NCBI GenBank assembly: GCA_963932145.1
Contig: OZ010611.1
Coordinates: forward strand, 57,421,292-57,485,291
Source: Acanthosepion lycidas
Taxonomy: Eukaryota > Mollusca > Cephalopoda > Sepiida > Sepiidae
Length of the DNA: 64,000 nucleotides
Direction of reading: 5' to 3'
The notes below the pieces were generated by a model. That model worked only from the letters and a program-made list of their open reading frames with translations, had not been told where the DNA came from and did not search any database. The first letter of the stretch is position 1. The number at the start of each line of letters is the position of its first letter. The translations under genes and the position numbers were made by a program. This document shows positions 12,100 through 23,819 of the stretch, piece by piece.

Positions 12100-13230
12100 T
12101 GGTGTCGTCTCATACAACTGTGAGTTAGTAGAAAAAATTGTGGGCACAAAATGTTTCATCAGAGTCTTATTCTCTTCTGTTTGTGTCTTGTCTTTAGCTT
12201 TTTCTTCTATATTTAACATTATGTAGAGGCAAGGCCCCCCTCTAAATCTGGATTGAAATTATTTTTCATTCTAATTCATAGAAATGGAGTAGCGTGCAAT
12301 GGTGTCGTCTCATACAACTGTGAGTTAGTAGAAATAATTTGTGGGCACAAAACGGGTGATCAGTGATTATTCTCTTCTATTTGAGCCTTGTCTTTAGCTT
12401 TTTCTTCTATATTTAACATTATGTGCAGGGCAGGCCCACCTCTAAATCTGAATTGAAATTATTTTTCATTCTAATTCATAGAAATGGAGTAGCGTGCAAT
12501 GGTGTCGTCTCATACAACTGTGAGTTAGTAGAAAAATTTGTGGGCACAAAATGGGTGATCAGTGACTAATTCTCTTCTGTTTTTGCCTTGTCTTTATCTT
12601 TTTCTTCTATATTTAACATTATGTAGAGGCAAGGCCCCCCTCTAAATCTGGATTGAAATTATTTTTCATTCTAATTCATAGAAATGGAGTAGCGTGCAAT
12701 GGTGTCGTCTCATACAACTGCGAGTTAGTAGAATAATTTGTGGTCACAAAATGGGTGATCAGTGACTAATTCTCTTCTGTTTGTGCCTTGTCATTAGCTT
12801 TTTCTTCTATATTTAACATTATGTAGAGGCAAGGCCCCCCTCTAAATCTGGATTGAAATTATTTTTCATTCTAATTCATAGAAATGGAGTAGCGTGCAAT
12901 GATGTCGTCTCATACAACTGTGAGTTAGTAGAAAAATTTGTGGGCACAAATTGGGTGATCAGTGTCTTATTCTCTTCTGTTTGTGCCTTGTCTTTATCTT
13001 TTTCTTCCATATTTAACATTATGTAGAGGCAAGGCCCCCCCTCTAAATCTGGATTGAAATTATTTTTCATTCTAATTCAGGGAAATGGAGTAGCGTGCAA
13101 TGGTGTCGTCTCATACAACTGTGAGTTAGTAGAAAAATTTGTGGGCACAAAATGTTTCATCAGAGTCTTATTCTCTTCTGTTTGTGACTTGTCTTTACCT
13201 TTTTCTTCTATATTTAACATTATGTAGAGT
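12100..13230. repeat. Segment duplicated at 19.3-20.2 kb (full-length version)
   Basis: Consecutive diagnostic variants are gaaaaaattg with tttcatcagag and gtgtcttgtc (12,131 on), gaaataatttg (about 12,331), gtgcagggcagg (about 12,424), gtttttgcc with tttatc (about 12,580), tggtcac with cattagc (about 12,742-12,795), caatgatgtcg (12,899) and ttcagggaaatgg (about 13,076). The same order recurs from 19,307, with an offset of 7,208 bp at the left and 7,008 bp at the right, so exactly one 200-bp monomer present here is missing there. Confidence 0.85.
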
Positions 13231-13789
13231 CAAGCCCCCCCCTCTAACTCTTGATTGAAATTATTTTTCATTCTAATTCATAGAAATGGAGTAGCGTGCA
13301 ATGGTGTCGTCTCATACAACTGTGAGTTAGTAGAATAATTTGTGGGCACAAAATGTTTCATCAGAGTCTTATTCTCTTCTGTTTGTGCCTTGTCTTTAGC
13401 TTTTTCTTCTATATTTAACATTATGTAGAGGCAAGGCCCCCCTCTAAATCTGGATTGAAATTATTTTTCATTCTAATTCATAGAAATGGAGTCGCGTGCA
13501 ATGGTGTCGTCTATTACAACTGTGAGTTAGTAGAATAATTTGTGGGCACAAAATGGGTGATCAGTGAATCATTCTCTTCTGTTTGTGTCTTGTCTTTAGC
13601 TTTTTTTCTATATTTAACATTATGTAGAGGCAAGGCCCCCCTCTAAATCTGGATTGAAATTATTCTTCATACTAATTCATAGAAATGGAGTAGCGTGCAA
13701 TGGTGTCGTCTCATACAACTGTGAGTTAGTAGAATAATTTGTGGGCACAAAATGTTTCATCAGAGTCTTATTCTCTTCTGTTTGTGCCT

Positions 13790-15300
13790 TGTCTTTACCT
13801 TTTTCTTCTATATTTAACATTATTAGAGGCAAGGCCCCACCCCTCTAAATCTGGATTGAAATTATTTTTCATTCTAATTCATAGAAATGGAGTAGCGTGC
13901 AATGGTGTCGTCTCATACAACTGTGAGTTAGTAGAAAAATATGTGGTCACAAAATGTTTGATCAGAGTCTTATCTCTTCTGTTTGTGCCTTGACTTTATC
14001 TTTTTCTTCTATATTTAACATTATGTAGAGGAAAGGCCCCCCTCTAAATCTGGATTGAAATTATTTTTCATTCTAATTCATAGAAATGGAGTAGCGTGCA
14101 ATGGTGTCGTCTCATACAACTGTGAGTTACTAGAATAATTTGTGGGCACAAAATGGGTGATCAGTGATTATTCTCTTCTGTTTGTGCCTTGTCTTTAGCT
14201 TTTTCTTCTATATTTAACATTATGTAGAGGCAAGGCCCCCCTCTAAATCTGGATTGAAATTATTTTTCATTCTAATTCAGAGAAATGGTGTAGCGTGCAA
14301 TGGTGTCGTCTCATACAACTGTGAGTTAGTAGAAAAATTTGTGGGCACAAAATGTTTCATCAGAGTCTTATTCTCTTCTGTTTGTGACTTGTCTTTAGCT
14401 TTTTCTTCTATATTTATCATTATGTAGAGGAAAGGCCCCCCTCTAAATCTGGATTGAAATTATTTTTCATTCTAATTCATAGAAATTGAGTAGCGTGCAA
14501 TGGTGTCGTCTCATAAAACTGTGAGTTAGTAGAATAATTTGTGGGCACAAAATGGGTGATCAGTGAATTATTCTCTTCTGTTTGTGCCTTGTCTTTACCT
14601 TTTTCTTCTATATTTAACATTATTTAGAGGCAAGGTCCCCCCCTCTAAATCTGGATTGAAATTATTTTTCATTCTAATTCATAGAAATGGAGTAGCGTGA
14701 AATGGTGTCGTCTCATACAACTGTGAGTTAGTAGAAAAATATGTGGGCACAAAATGTTTGATCAGAGTCTTATCTCTTCTGTTTGTGCCTTGTCATTATC
14801 TTTTTCTTCTATATTTAACATTATGTAGAGGAAAGGTCCCCCTCTAAATCTGGATAGAAATTATTTTTCATTCTAATTCATAGAAATGGAGTAGCGTGCA
14901 ATGGTGTCGTCTCATACAACTGTGAGTTACTAGAATAATTTGTGGGCACAAAATGGGTGATCAGTGACTTATTCTCTTCTCTTTGTGCCTTGTCTTTAGC
15001 TTTTTCTTCTATATTTAACATTATGTAGAGGCAAGGCCCCCCGCTAAATCTGGATTGAAATTATTTTTCATTCTAATTCAGAGAAATGGTGTAGCGTGCA
15101 ATGGTGTCGTCTCATACAACTGTGAGTTAGTAGAAAAATTTGTGGGCACAAAATGTTTCATCAGAGTTTTATTCTCTTCTGTTTGTGACTTGTCTTTAGC
15201 TTTTTCTTCTATATTTAACATTATGTAGAGGCAAGGCCCCCCTCTAAATCTGGAATGAAATTATTTTTCATTCTAATTCATAGAAATGGAGTAGCGTGCA
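13790..15300. repeat. Two copies of a 4-monomer (800-bp) unit
   Basis: The stretch 13,790-14,500 matches 14,590-15,300 at an 800-bp offset. Shared markers are gaaaaatatgtg, tcagagtcttatctc (a 2-bp deletion; 13,962 and 14,762), gaggaaagg, gagttactagaataat (14,125 and 14,925), ttcagagaaatggtg (14,276 and 15,077) and tttgtgacttg. The copies differ at several sites, for example gtgattattctc versus gtgacttattctcttctc, so this is older than the 1,998-bp and 5,200-bp events. Neighbouring C tracts here are irregular (ccccacccct near 13,835). Confidence 0.85.
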
Positions 15301-15522
15301 ATGGTGTCGTCTCATACAACTGTGAGTTAGTAGAAAAGTTTGTGGGCACAAAATGGGTGATCCGTGTCTTATTCTCTTCTGTTTGTGCCTTGTCTTTAGC
15401 TTTTTCTTCTATATTTAACATTATGTAGAGGCAAGGCCACCCTCTAAATCTGGATTGAAATAATTTTTCATTCTAATTCATAGAAATGGAGTAGCGTGCA
15501 ATGGTGTCGTCTCCTACAACTC

Positions 15523-16523
15523 TGAGTTAGTAGAAAAATTTGTGGGCACAAAATGTTTGATCAGAGCCTTATTCTCTTCTGTTTGTGCCTTGTCTTTAGC
15601 TTTTTCTTCTATATTTAACATTATGTAGAGGCAAGGCCAACCTCTAAATCTGGATTGAAATTATTTTTCATTCTAATTCATAGAAATGGAGTAGCGTGCA
15701 ATGGTGTCGTCTCATACAACTGTGAGTTAGTAGAAAAATTTGTGGGCACAAAATGTTTGATCAGTGTCTTATTCTCTTCTGTTTGTGCCTTGTCTTTAAC
15801 TTTTTCTTCTATATTTAACATTATGTAGGGGCAAGGCCCCCCTCTAAATCTGGATTGAAATTATTTTTCATTCTACTTCATAGAAATGGAGTAGCGTGCA
15901 ATGGTGTCGTCTCATACAACTGGGAGTTAGTAGAAAAATTTGTGGGCACAAAATGGGTGATCAGTGTCTTATACTCTTCTGTTTGTGCCTTGTCTTTACC
16001 TTTTTCTTCTATATTTAACATTATGTAGAGGCAAGGCCCCCCTCTAAATCTGGATTGAAATTATTTTTCATTCTAATTCATAGAAATGGTGTAGCGTGCA
16101 ATGGTGTCGTCTCATACAACTGTGAATTAGTAGAATAATTTGTGGGCACAAAATGGGTGATCAGTGAATTATTCTCTTCTGTTTGTGCCTTGTCTTTACC
16201 TTTTTCTTCTATATTTAACATTATGTAGAGGCAAGCCCCCCCCTCTAAATCTTGATTGAAATTATTTTTCATTCTAATTCATAGAAATGGAGTAGCGTGC
16301 AATGGTGACGTCTCATACAACTGTGAGTTAGTAGAATAATTTGTGGGCACAAAATGGGTGATCAGTGACTTATTCTCTTCTGTTAGTGCCTTGTCTTTAG
16401 CTTTTTCTTCTATATTTAACATTATGTAGAGGCAAGGCCCCCCTCTAAATCTGGATTGAAATTATTTTTCATTCTAATTCATAGAAATGGAGTAGCGTGC
16501 AATGGTGTCGTCTCATACAACTG
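15523..16523. repeat. 5-monomer unit, copy 1 (1,001 bp)
   Basis: This unit recurs 1,001 bp downstream. Markers in order are tttgatcagagcc, ggccaacctc (15,635), tttaactttttc with gtaggggcaagg (about 15,825), ctacttcatag (about 15,872), caactgggag, cttatactc, ggtgtagcg with gaattag, and aaatcttgattg. The match begins just after 15,522, where the upstream monomer has ctcctacaactctgag. The odd base in 1,001 comes from an expanded C tract near 16,236. Confidence 0.9.
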
Positions 16524-17524
16524 TGAGTTAGTAGAAAAATTTGTGGGCACAAAATGTTTGATCAGAGCCTTATTCTCTTCTGTTTGTGCCTTGTCTTTAG
16601 CTTTTTCTTCTATATTTAACATTATGTAGAGGCAAGGCCAACCTCTAAATCTGGATTGAAATTATTTTTCATTCTAATTCATAGAAATGGAGTAGCGTGC
16701 AATGGTGTCGTCTCATACAACTGTGAGTTAGTAGAAAAATTTGTGGGCACAAAATGTTTGATCAGTGTCTTATTCTCTTCTGTTTGTGCCTTGTCTTTAA
16801 CTTTTTCTTCTATATTTAACATTATGTAGGGGCAAGGCCCCCCTCTAAATCTGGATTGAAATTATTTTTCATTCTACTTCATAGAAATGGAGTAGCGTGC
16901 AATGGTGTCGTCTCATACAACTGGGAGTTAGTAGAAAAATTTGTGGGCACAAAATGGGTGATCAGTGTCTTATACTCTTCTGTTTGTGCCTTGTCTTTAC
17001 CTTTTTCTTCTATATTTAACATTATGTAGAGGCAAGGCCCCCCTCTAAATCTGGATTGAAATTATTTTTCATTCTAATTCATAGAAATGGTGTAGCGTGC
17101 AATGGTGTCGTCTCATACAACTGTGAATTAGTAGAATAATTTGTGGGCACAAAATGGGTGATCAGTGAATTATTCTCTTCTGTTTGTGCCTTGTCTTTAC
17201 CTTTTTCTTCTATATTTAACATTATGTAGAGGCAAGCCTCCCCCTCTAAATCTTGATTGAAATTATTTTTCATTCTAATTCATAGAAATGGAGTAGCGTG
17301 CAATGGTGACGTCTCATACAACTGTGAGTTAGTAGAATAATTTGTGGGCACAAAATGGGTGATCAGTGACTTATTCTCTTCTGTTAGTGCCTTGTCTTTA
17401 GCTTTTTCTTCTATATTTAACATTATGTAGAGGCAAGGCCCCCCTCTAAATCTGGATTGAAATTATTTTTCATTCTAATTCATAGAAATGGAGTAGCGTG
17501 CAATGGAGTCGTCTCATACAACTG
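16524..17524. repeat. 5-monomer unit, copy 2 (about 1,001 bp)
   Basis: This is the tandem partner of 15,523-16,523, carrying all its markers (ggccaacctc at 16,636). The only difference I noticed is in the tract gcaagcctccccctct (about 17,233) versus gcaagccccccccctct in copy 1. The match ends near 17,500, where caatggagtcg and gtagaataat replace the expected variant. One of its monomers (gtaggggcaagg with ctacttcatag) appears a third time alone at about 21,033-21,240. Confidence 0.9.
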
Positions 17525-18534
17525 TGAGTTAGTAGAATAATTTGTGGGCACAAAATGGGTGATCAGTGAATTATTCTCTTCGGTTTGTGCCTTGTCTTTA
17601 GCTTTTTCTTCTATTTTTAACATTATGTAGAGGCAAGGCCCCCCTCTAAATCTGGATTGAAATTATTTTTCATTCTAATTCATAGAAATGGAGTTGCGTG
17701 CAATGGTGTCGTCTATTACAACTGTGAGTTAGTAGAAAAATTTGTGGGCACAACTTGGGTGATAAGTGTCTTATTCTCTTCTGTTTTTACCTTGTCTTTA
17801 CCTTTTTCTTCTATATTTAACATTATGTAGAGGCAAGGCCCCCCGCTAAATCTGGATTGAAATTATTTTTCATTCTAATTCATAGAAATGGAGTAGCGTG
17901 CAATGGTGTCGTCTCATACAACTGTGAGTTAGTAGAATAATTTGTGGGCACAAAATGGGTGATCAGTGAATTATTCTCTTCTGTTTGTGCCTGGTCTTTA
18001 GCTTTTTCTTCTATATTTAACATTATGTAGAGGCAAGGCCCCCCTCTAAATCTGGATTGAAATTATTCTTCATTCTAATTCATAGAAATGGAGTAGCGTG
18101 CAATGGTGTCGTCTCATACAACTGTGAGTTAGTAGAATAATTTGTGGGCACAAAATGGGTGATCAGTGACTTATTCTCTTCTGTTTGTGCCTTGTCTTTA
18201 TCTTTTTCTTCTATATTTAACATTATGTAGAGGCAAGGCCCCCCTCTAAATCTGGATTGAAATTATTTTTCATTCTAATTCATAGAAATGGAGTAGCGTG
18301 CAATGGTGTCGTCTCATAAAACTGTGAGTTAGTAGAATAATTTGTGGGCACAAAATGGGTGATCAGTGAATTATTCTCTTCTGTTTGTGCCTTGTCTTTA
18401 CCTTTTTCTTCTATATTTAACATTATGTAGAGGCAAGGCCCCACCCCCCTCTAAAGCTGGATTGAAATTATTTTTCATTCTGATTCATAGAAATGGAGTA
18501 GCGTGCAATGGTGTCGTCTCATACAACTGTGAGT
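17525..18534. repeat. Unduplicated mosaic monomers
   Basis: Five monomers with no higher-order partner that I can follow for more than one unit. Individual changes include gagttgcgtg with ctattacaac (about 17,693-17,720; the latter also near 13,511), cacaacttgggtgataag, and cctggtc (about 17,990). The C tract near 18,440 is interrupted and enlarged (ggccccacccccctct), with aaagctgg instead of aaatctgg; aaagctgg recurs near 20,856. Confidence 0.8.
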
Positions 18535-19244
18535 TAGTAGAAAAATTTGTGGGCACAAAATGGGTGATCAGTGTCTTATACTCTTCTGTTTGTGCCTTGT
18601 CTTTACCTTTTTCTTCTATATTTAACATTATGTAGAGGCAAGGCCCCCCTCTAAATCTGGATTGAAATTATTTTTCATTCTAATTCATAGAAATGGAGTA
18701 GCATGCAATGGTGTCGTCTCATACAACTGTGATTTAGTAGAAAAATTTGTGGGCACAAAATGGGTGATCAGTGTTTATTCTCTTCTGTTTGTGCCTTGTC
18801 TTTAGCGTTTTCTTCTATATTTAACATTATGTAGAGGCAAGGCCCCCCTCTAAATCTGGATTGAAATTATTTTTCATTCTAATTCATAGAAATGGAGTAG
18901 CGTGCAATGGTGTCGTCTCATACAACTGTGAGTTAGTAGAAAAATTGTGGGCACAAAATGTTTGATCAGAGTCTTATTCTCTTCTGTTTATGCCTTGTCT
19001 TTAGCTTTTTCTTCTATATTTAACATTATGTAGAGGCAAGGCCCCCCTCTAAATCTGGATTGAAATTATTTTTCATTCCAATTCATAGAAATGGAGTAGC
19101 ATGCAATGGTGTCGTCTCATAAAACTGTGAGTTAGTAGAAAAATTTGTGGGCACAAAATGGGTGATCAGTATCTTTTTCTCTTCTTTTTTGTGCCTTGTC
19201 TTTAGCTTTTTCTTCTATATTTAAGATTATGTAGAGGCAAGGCC
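18535..19244. repeat. 3.5-monomer segment duplicated at 21.1-21.8 kb
   Basis: This segment matches 21,137-21,846 at an offset of about 2,602 bp (13 monomers). Shared markers are cttatactc, gcatgcaatgg with gatttag (18,701 and 21,303), cagtgtttattc, tagcgttttc, a one-base-short gaaaaattgtggg, ctgttta, cattccaattc, cagtatctttttctcttctttttt and tttaagattatg. The markers rule out chance similarity of neighbouring monomers. This is interspersed rather than tandem because other material lies between the copies. Confidence 0.88.
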
Positions 19245-19306
19245 CCCCTCTAAATCTGGATTGAAATTATTTTTCATTCTAATTCAGGGAAATGGAGTAG
19301 CGTGCA

Positions 19307-20236
19307 ATGGTGTCGTCTCATACAACTGTGAGTTAGTAGAAAAAATTGTGGGCACAAAATGTTTCATCAGAGTCTTATTCTCTTCTGTTTGTGTCTTGTC
19401 TTTAGCTTTTTCTTCTATATTTAACATTATGTAGAGGCAAGGCCCCCCTCTAAATCTGGATTGAAATTATTTTTCATTCTAATTCATAGAAATGGAGTAG
19501 CGTGCAATGGTGTCGTCTCATACAACTGTGAGTTAGTAGAAATAATTTGTGGGCACAAAATGGGTGATCAGTGATTATTCTCTTCTGTTTTTGCCTTGTC
19601 TTTATCTTTTTCTTCTATATTTAACATTATGTAGAGGCAAGGCCCCCCTCTAAATCTGGATTGAAATTATTTTTCATTCTAATTCATAGAAATGGAGTAG
19701 CGTGCAATGGTGTCGTCTCATACAACTGTGAGTTAGTAGAACAATTTGTGGTCACAAAATGGGTGATCAGTGACTAATTCTCTTCTGTTTGTGCCTTGTC
19801 ATTAGCTTTTTCTTCTATATTTAACATTATGTAGAGGCAAGGCCCCCCTCTAAATCTGGATTGAAATTATTTTTCATTCTAATTCGTAGAAATGGAGTAG
19901 CGTGCAATGATGTCGTCTCATACAACTGTGAGTTAGTAGAAAAATTTGTGGGCACAAATTGGGTGATCAGTGTCTTATTCTCTTCTGTTTGTGCCTTGTC
20001 TTTATCTTTTTCTTCTATATTTAACATTATGTAGAGGCAAGGCCCCCCTCTAAATCTGGATTGAAATTATTTTTCATTCTAATTCAGGGAAATGGAGTAG
20101 CGTGCAATGGTGTCGTCTCATACAACTGTGAGTTAGTAGAAAAATTTGTGGGCACAAAATGTTTTATCAGAGTCTTATTCTCTTCTGTTTGTGCCTTGTC
20201 TTTACCTTTTTCTTCTATATTTAACATTATGTAGAG
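19307..20236. repeat. Shortened copy of the 12.1-13.2 kb segment with a hybrid monomer
   Basis: This copy follows 12,100-13,230 marker by marker but lacks one monomer. The monomer near 19,410-19,610 begins with gaaataatttg and gtgattattctc, like the left partner, and ends with gtttttgcc and tttatc, like the next monomer of the partner. It is thus a fusion of two neighbouring monomers. Nearby at 19,886 the change cgtaga removes the usual minus-strand stop, giving a slightly longer incidental frame. Confidence 0.83.
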
Positions 20237-21136
20237 GAAAGGCCCCCCTCTAAATCTGGATTGAAATTATTTTTCATTCTAATTCATAGAAATGGAGTAG
20301 CGTGCAATGGTGTCGTCTCATAAAACTGTGATTTAGTAGAATAATTTGTGGGCACAAAATGGGTGATCAGTGAATTATTCTCTTCTGTTTGTGCCTCGTC
20401 TTTACCTTTTTCTTCTATATTTAACATTATGTAGAGGCAAGGCCCCCCTCTAAATCTGGATTGAAATTATTTTTCATTCTAATTCAGAGAAATGGTGTAG
20501 CGTGCAATGGTGTCGTCTCATACAACTGTGAGTTAGTAGAAAAATTTGTGGGCACAAAATGTTTCATCAAAGTCTTATTCTCTTCTGTTTGTGACTTGTC
20601 TTTAGCTTTTTCTTCTATATTTAACATTATGTAGAGGCAAGGCCCCCCTCTAAATCTGGATTGAAATTATTTTTCATTCTAATTCATAGAAATGGAGTAG
20701 CGTGCAATGGTGTCGTCTCATAAAACTGTGAGATAGTAGAATAATTTGTGGGCACAAAATGGGTGATCAGTGAATTATTCTCTTCTGTTTGTGCCTTGTC
20801 TTTACCTTTTTCTTCTATATTTAACATTATGTAGAGGCAAGGCCCCCCCCCTCTAAAGCTGGATTGAAATTATTTTTCATTCTAATTCATAGAAATGGAG
20901 TAGCGTGCAATGGTGTCGTCTCATACAACTGTGAGTTAGTAGAAAAATATGTGGGCACAAAATGTTTGATCAGAGTCTTATTCTCTTCTGTTTGTGCCTT
21001 GTCTTTACCTTTTTCTTCTATATTTAACATTATGTAGGGGCAAGGCCCCCCTCTAAATCTGAATTGAAATTATTTTTCATTCTACTTCATAGAAATGGAG
21101 TAGCGTGCAATGGTGTCGTCTCATACAACTGGGAGT
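20237..21136. repeat. Monomers related to 14.3-14.8 kb and 15.8-16.0 kb
   Basis: The stretch 20,470-21,000 carries ttcagagaaatggtg, tttcatcaaag, tttgtgacttg, cataaaactg and gaaaaatatgtggg in the order seen at 14,270-14,800, about 6.2 kb upstream. The C tract at about 20,843 is C9, among the longest in the window. The monomer at about 21,033-21,136 is the third copy of the gtaggggcaagg/ctacttcatag type. No gene is present. Confidence 0.75.
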
Positions 21137-21846
21137 TAGTAGAAAAATTTGTGGGCACAAAATGGGTGATCAGTGTCTTATACTCTTCTGTTTGTGCCTT
21201 GTCTTTACCTTTTTCTTCTATATTTAACATTATGTAGAGGCAAGGCCCCCCTCTAAATCTGGATTGAAATTATTTTTCATTCTAATTCATAGAAATGGAG
21301 TAGCATGCAATGGTGTCGTCTCATACAACTGTGATTTAGTAGAAAAATTTGTGGGCACAAAATGGGTGATCAGTGTTTATTCTCTTCTGTTTGTGCATTG
21401 TCTTTAGCGTTTTCTTCTATATTTAACATTATGTAGAGGCAAGGCCCCCCTCTAAATCTGGATTGAAATTATTTTTCATTCTAATTCATAGAAATGGAGT
21501 AGCGTGCAATGGTGTCGTCTCATACAACTGTGAGTTAGTAGAAAAATTGTGGGCACAAAATGTTTGATCAGAGTCTTATTCTCTTCTGTTTATACCTTGT
21601 CTTTAGCTTTTTCTTCTATATTTAACATTATGTAGAGGCAAGGCCCCCCTCTAAATCTGGATTGAAATTATTTTTCATTCCAATTCATAGAAATGGAGTA
21701 GCATGCAATGGTGTCGTCTCATAAAACTGTGAGTTAGTAGAAAAATTTGTGGGCACAAAATGGGTGATCAGTATCTTTTTCTCTTCTTTTTTGTGCCTTG
21801 TCTTTAGCTTTTTCTTCTATATTTAAGATTATGTAGAGGCAAGGCC
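21137..21846. repeat. Partner of the 18.5-19.2 kb segment
   Basis: Same marker order as 18,535-19,244. Private differences are few: gtgcattg (about 21,393) instead of gtgccttg, tatacc (about 21,592) instead of tatgcc, and cccctctc replacing the C6 tract at the right-hand edge. This suggests a fairly recent copy. Confidence 0.87.
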
Positions 21847-23815
21847 CCTCTCTAAATCTGGATTGAAATTATTTTTCATTCTAATTCATAGAAATGGAGT
21901 AGCGTGCAATGGTGTCGTCCCATACAACTGTGAGTTAGTAGAAAAATTTGTGGGCACAAAAACGGTGATCAGAGTCTTATTCTCTTCTGTTTGTGTCTTG
22001 TCTTTAGCTTTTTCTTCTATATTTAACATTATGTAGATGCAAGGCCCACCTCTAAATCTGGATTGAAATTATTTTTCTTTCTAATTCATAGAAATGGAGT
22101 AGCGTGCAATGGTGTCGTCTCATACAACTGTGAGTTAGTAGAATAATTTGTGGGAACAAAATCGGTGATCAGTGAATTATTCTCTTCTGTTTGTGCCTTG
22201 TCTTTACCTTTTTCTTCTATATTTAACATTATGTAGAAGCAAGGCCCCTCTCTAAATCTGGATTGAAATTACTTTTCATTCTAATTCATAGATATGGAGT
22301 AACATGCAATGGTGTCGTCTCATACAACTGTTAGTTAGTAGAAAAATTTGTGTGCACAAAATCTTTGATCAGAGTCTTATTCTCTTCTGTTTGTGCCTTG
22401 TCTTTACCTTTTTCTTTTATATTTAGTGTTATGTAGAGGCAAGGCGCCCCTCTAAATCTGGATTGAAATTATTTTTCATTCTAATTCATAGAAATGGAGT
22501 AGCGTGCAACAGTGTCGTCTCATACAACTGTGAGTTAGAATAATTTGCGGGCACGAAATGGGTGATCAGTGTCTTTTTCTCTTCTGTTTGTGCCTTGTCT
22601 TTAGCTTTTTCTTTTATATTTAACATTGTGTAGAGGCAAGGCCCCCCTCTAGCGTGCAATGGTGTCGTCTCATACAACTGTGAGTTAGTAGAATAATTTG
22701 TGGGCACAAAATCGGTGATCAGTGAATTATTCTCTTCTGTTTGTGCCTTGTCTTTAGCTTTTTCTTCTATATTTAACATTATGTAGAAGCAAGGCCCCTC
22801 TCTAAATCTGGATTGAAATTATTTTTCATTCTAATTCATAGACATGGAGTAGCGTGCAATGTTGTCGTCTCATACCACTGTGAGTTAGTAGAAAAATCTG
22901 TGGGCACAAAATGGGTGATCAGTGACTTATTCTCTGCTATTTTTGCCTTGTCTTTAGCTTTTTCTTCTATATTTAACATTATGCAGAGGCAAGGCCCCCC
23001 TCTAAATCTGGATTGAAATTACTTTTCATTCTAATTCATAGATATGGAGTAACGTGCAGTGGTGTCGTCTCATACAACTGTTAGTTAGTAGAAAAATTTG
23101 TGTGCACAAAATCTTTGATCAGAGTCTTATTCTCTTCTGTTTGTGCCTTGCCTTTAGCTTTTTCTTCTATATTTAACATTATGTAGAGGCAAGTCCCCCC
23201 TCTAAATCTGGATTGAAATTATTTTTCATTCTAATTCATAGAAATGGAGTAGCGTGCAATGGTGTCGTCTCATACAACTGTGAGTTAGTAGAAAAATTTG
23301 TGGGCACAAAATGGGTGATCAGTGTCTTATTCTCTTCTGTTTGTGCCTTGCCTTTAGCTTTTTCTTCTATATTTAACATTATGTAGAGGCAAGGCCACCC
23401 TCTAATTCTGGATTGAAATTATTTTTCATTCTAATTCATAGAAATGGAGTAGCGTGCAATGGTGTCGTCTCATACAACTGTGAGTTAGTAGAAAAATTTA
23501 TGGGCACAAAATGGGTGATCAGTGTCTTATTCTCTTCTGTTTGTGCCTTGTCTTTAGCTTTTTCTTCTATATTTAACATTATGTAGAGGCAAGGCCCCCC
23601 TCTAAATCTGGATTGAAATTATTTTTCATTCTAATTCATAGAAATGGAGTAGCGTGCAATGGTGTCGTCTCATACAACTGTGATTTAGTAGAAAAATCTG
23701 TGGTCACAAAATGGGTGATCAGTGACTTATTCTCTGCTGTTTGCGCCTTGTCTTTAGCTTTTTCTTCTATATTTAACATAATGTGCAGGGCAGGCCCCCC
23801 TCTAAATCTGAATTG
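21847..23815. repeat. Divergent, indel-rich stretch
   Basis: Monomers here carry more private changes than elsewhere: gtcgtcccatac, gggaacaaaatcgg, attacttttc, gatatggagtaac, ttagttag, gtgtgcac, tttagtgttatg (about 22,423) and gagttagaataat, with a 4-bp deletion near 22,529. A pair of related monomers (ttacttttc with gatatggagtaac) occurs near 22,270 and 23,020. The stretch also holds the only strongly truncated monomer. Higher divergence usually marks a part of the array that exchanges less often; that is inference. Confidence 0.75.
22608..22760. repeat. Truncated monomer with a 47-bp internal deletion
   Basis: Consecutive monomer starts at 22,608 and 22,761 are only 153 bp apart. The sequence jumps from ctct (monomer 44) straight to agcg (monomer 91-94) at 22,650/22,651, removing 47 bp. 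The deletion ends share the two bases TA, compatible with end joining at microhomology rather than in-register exchange. This loss accounts for most of the window's phase shift and joins frames to give a 97-codon minus-strand open frame, which I do not consider a gene. It is the only large indel in the window. Confidence 0.93.
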
Positions 23816-23819
23816 AAAT

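Noticed and set aside
22486..22779. 97-codon minus-strand open frame
   Set aside because: It spans the 47-bp deletion and is a product of that truncation.
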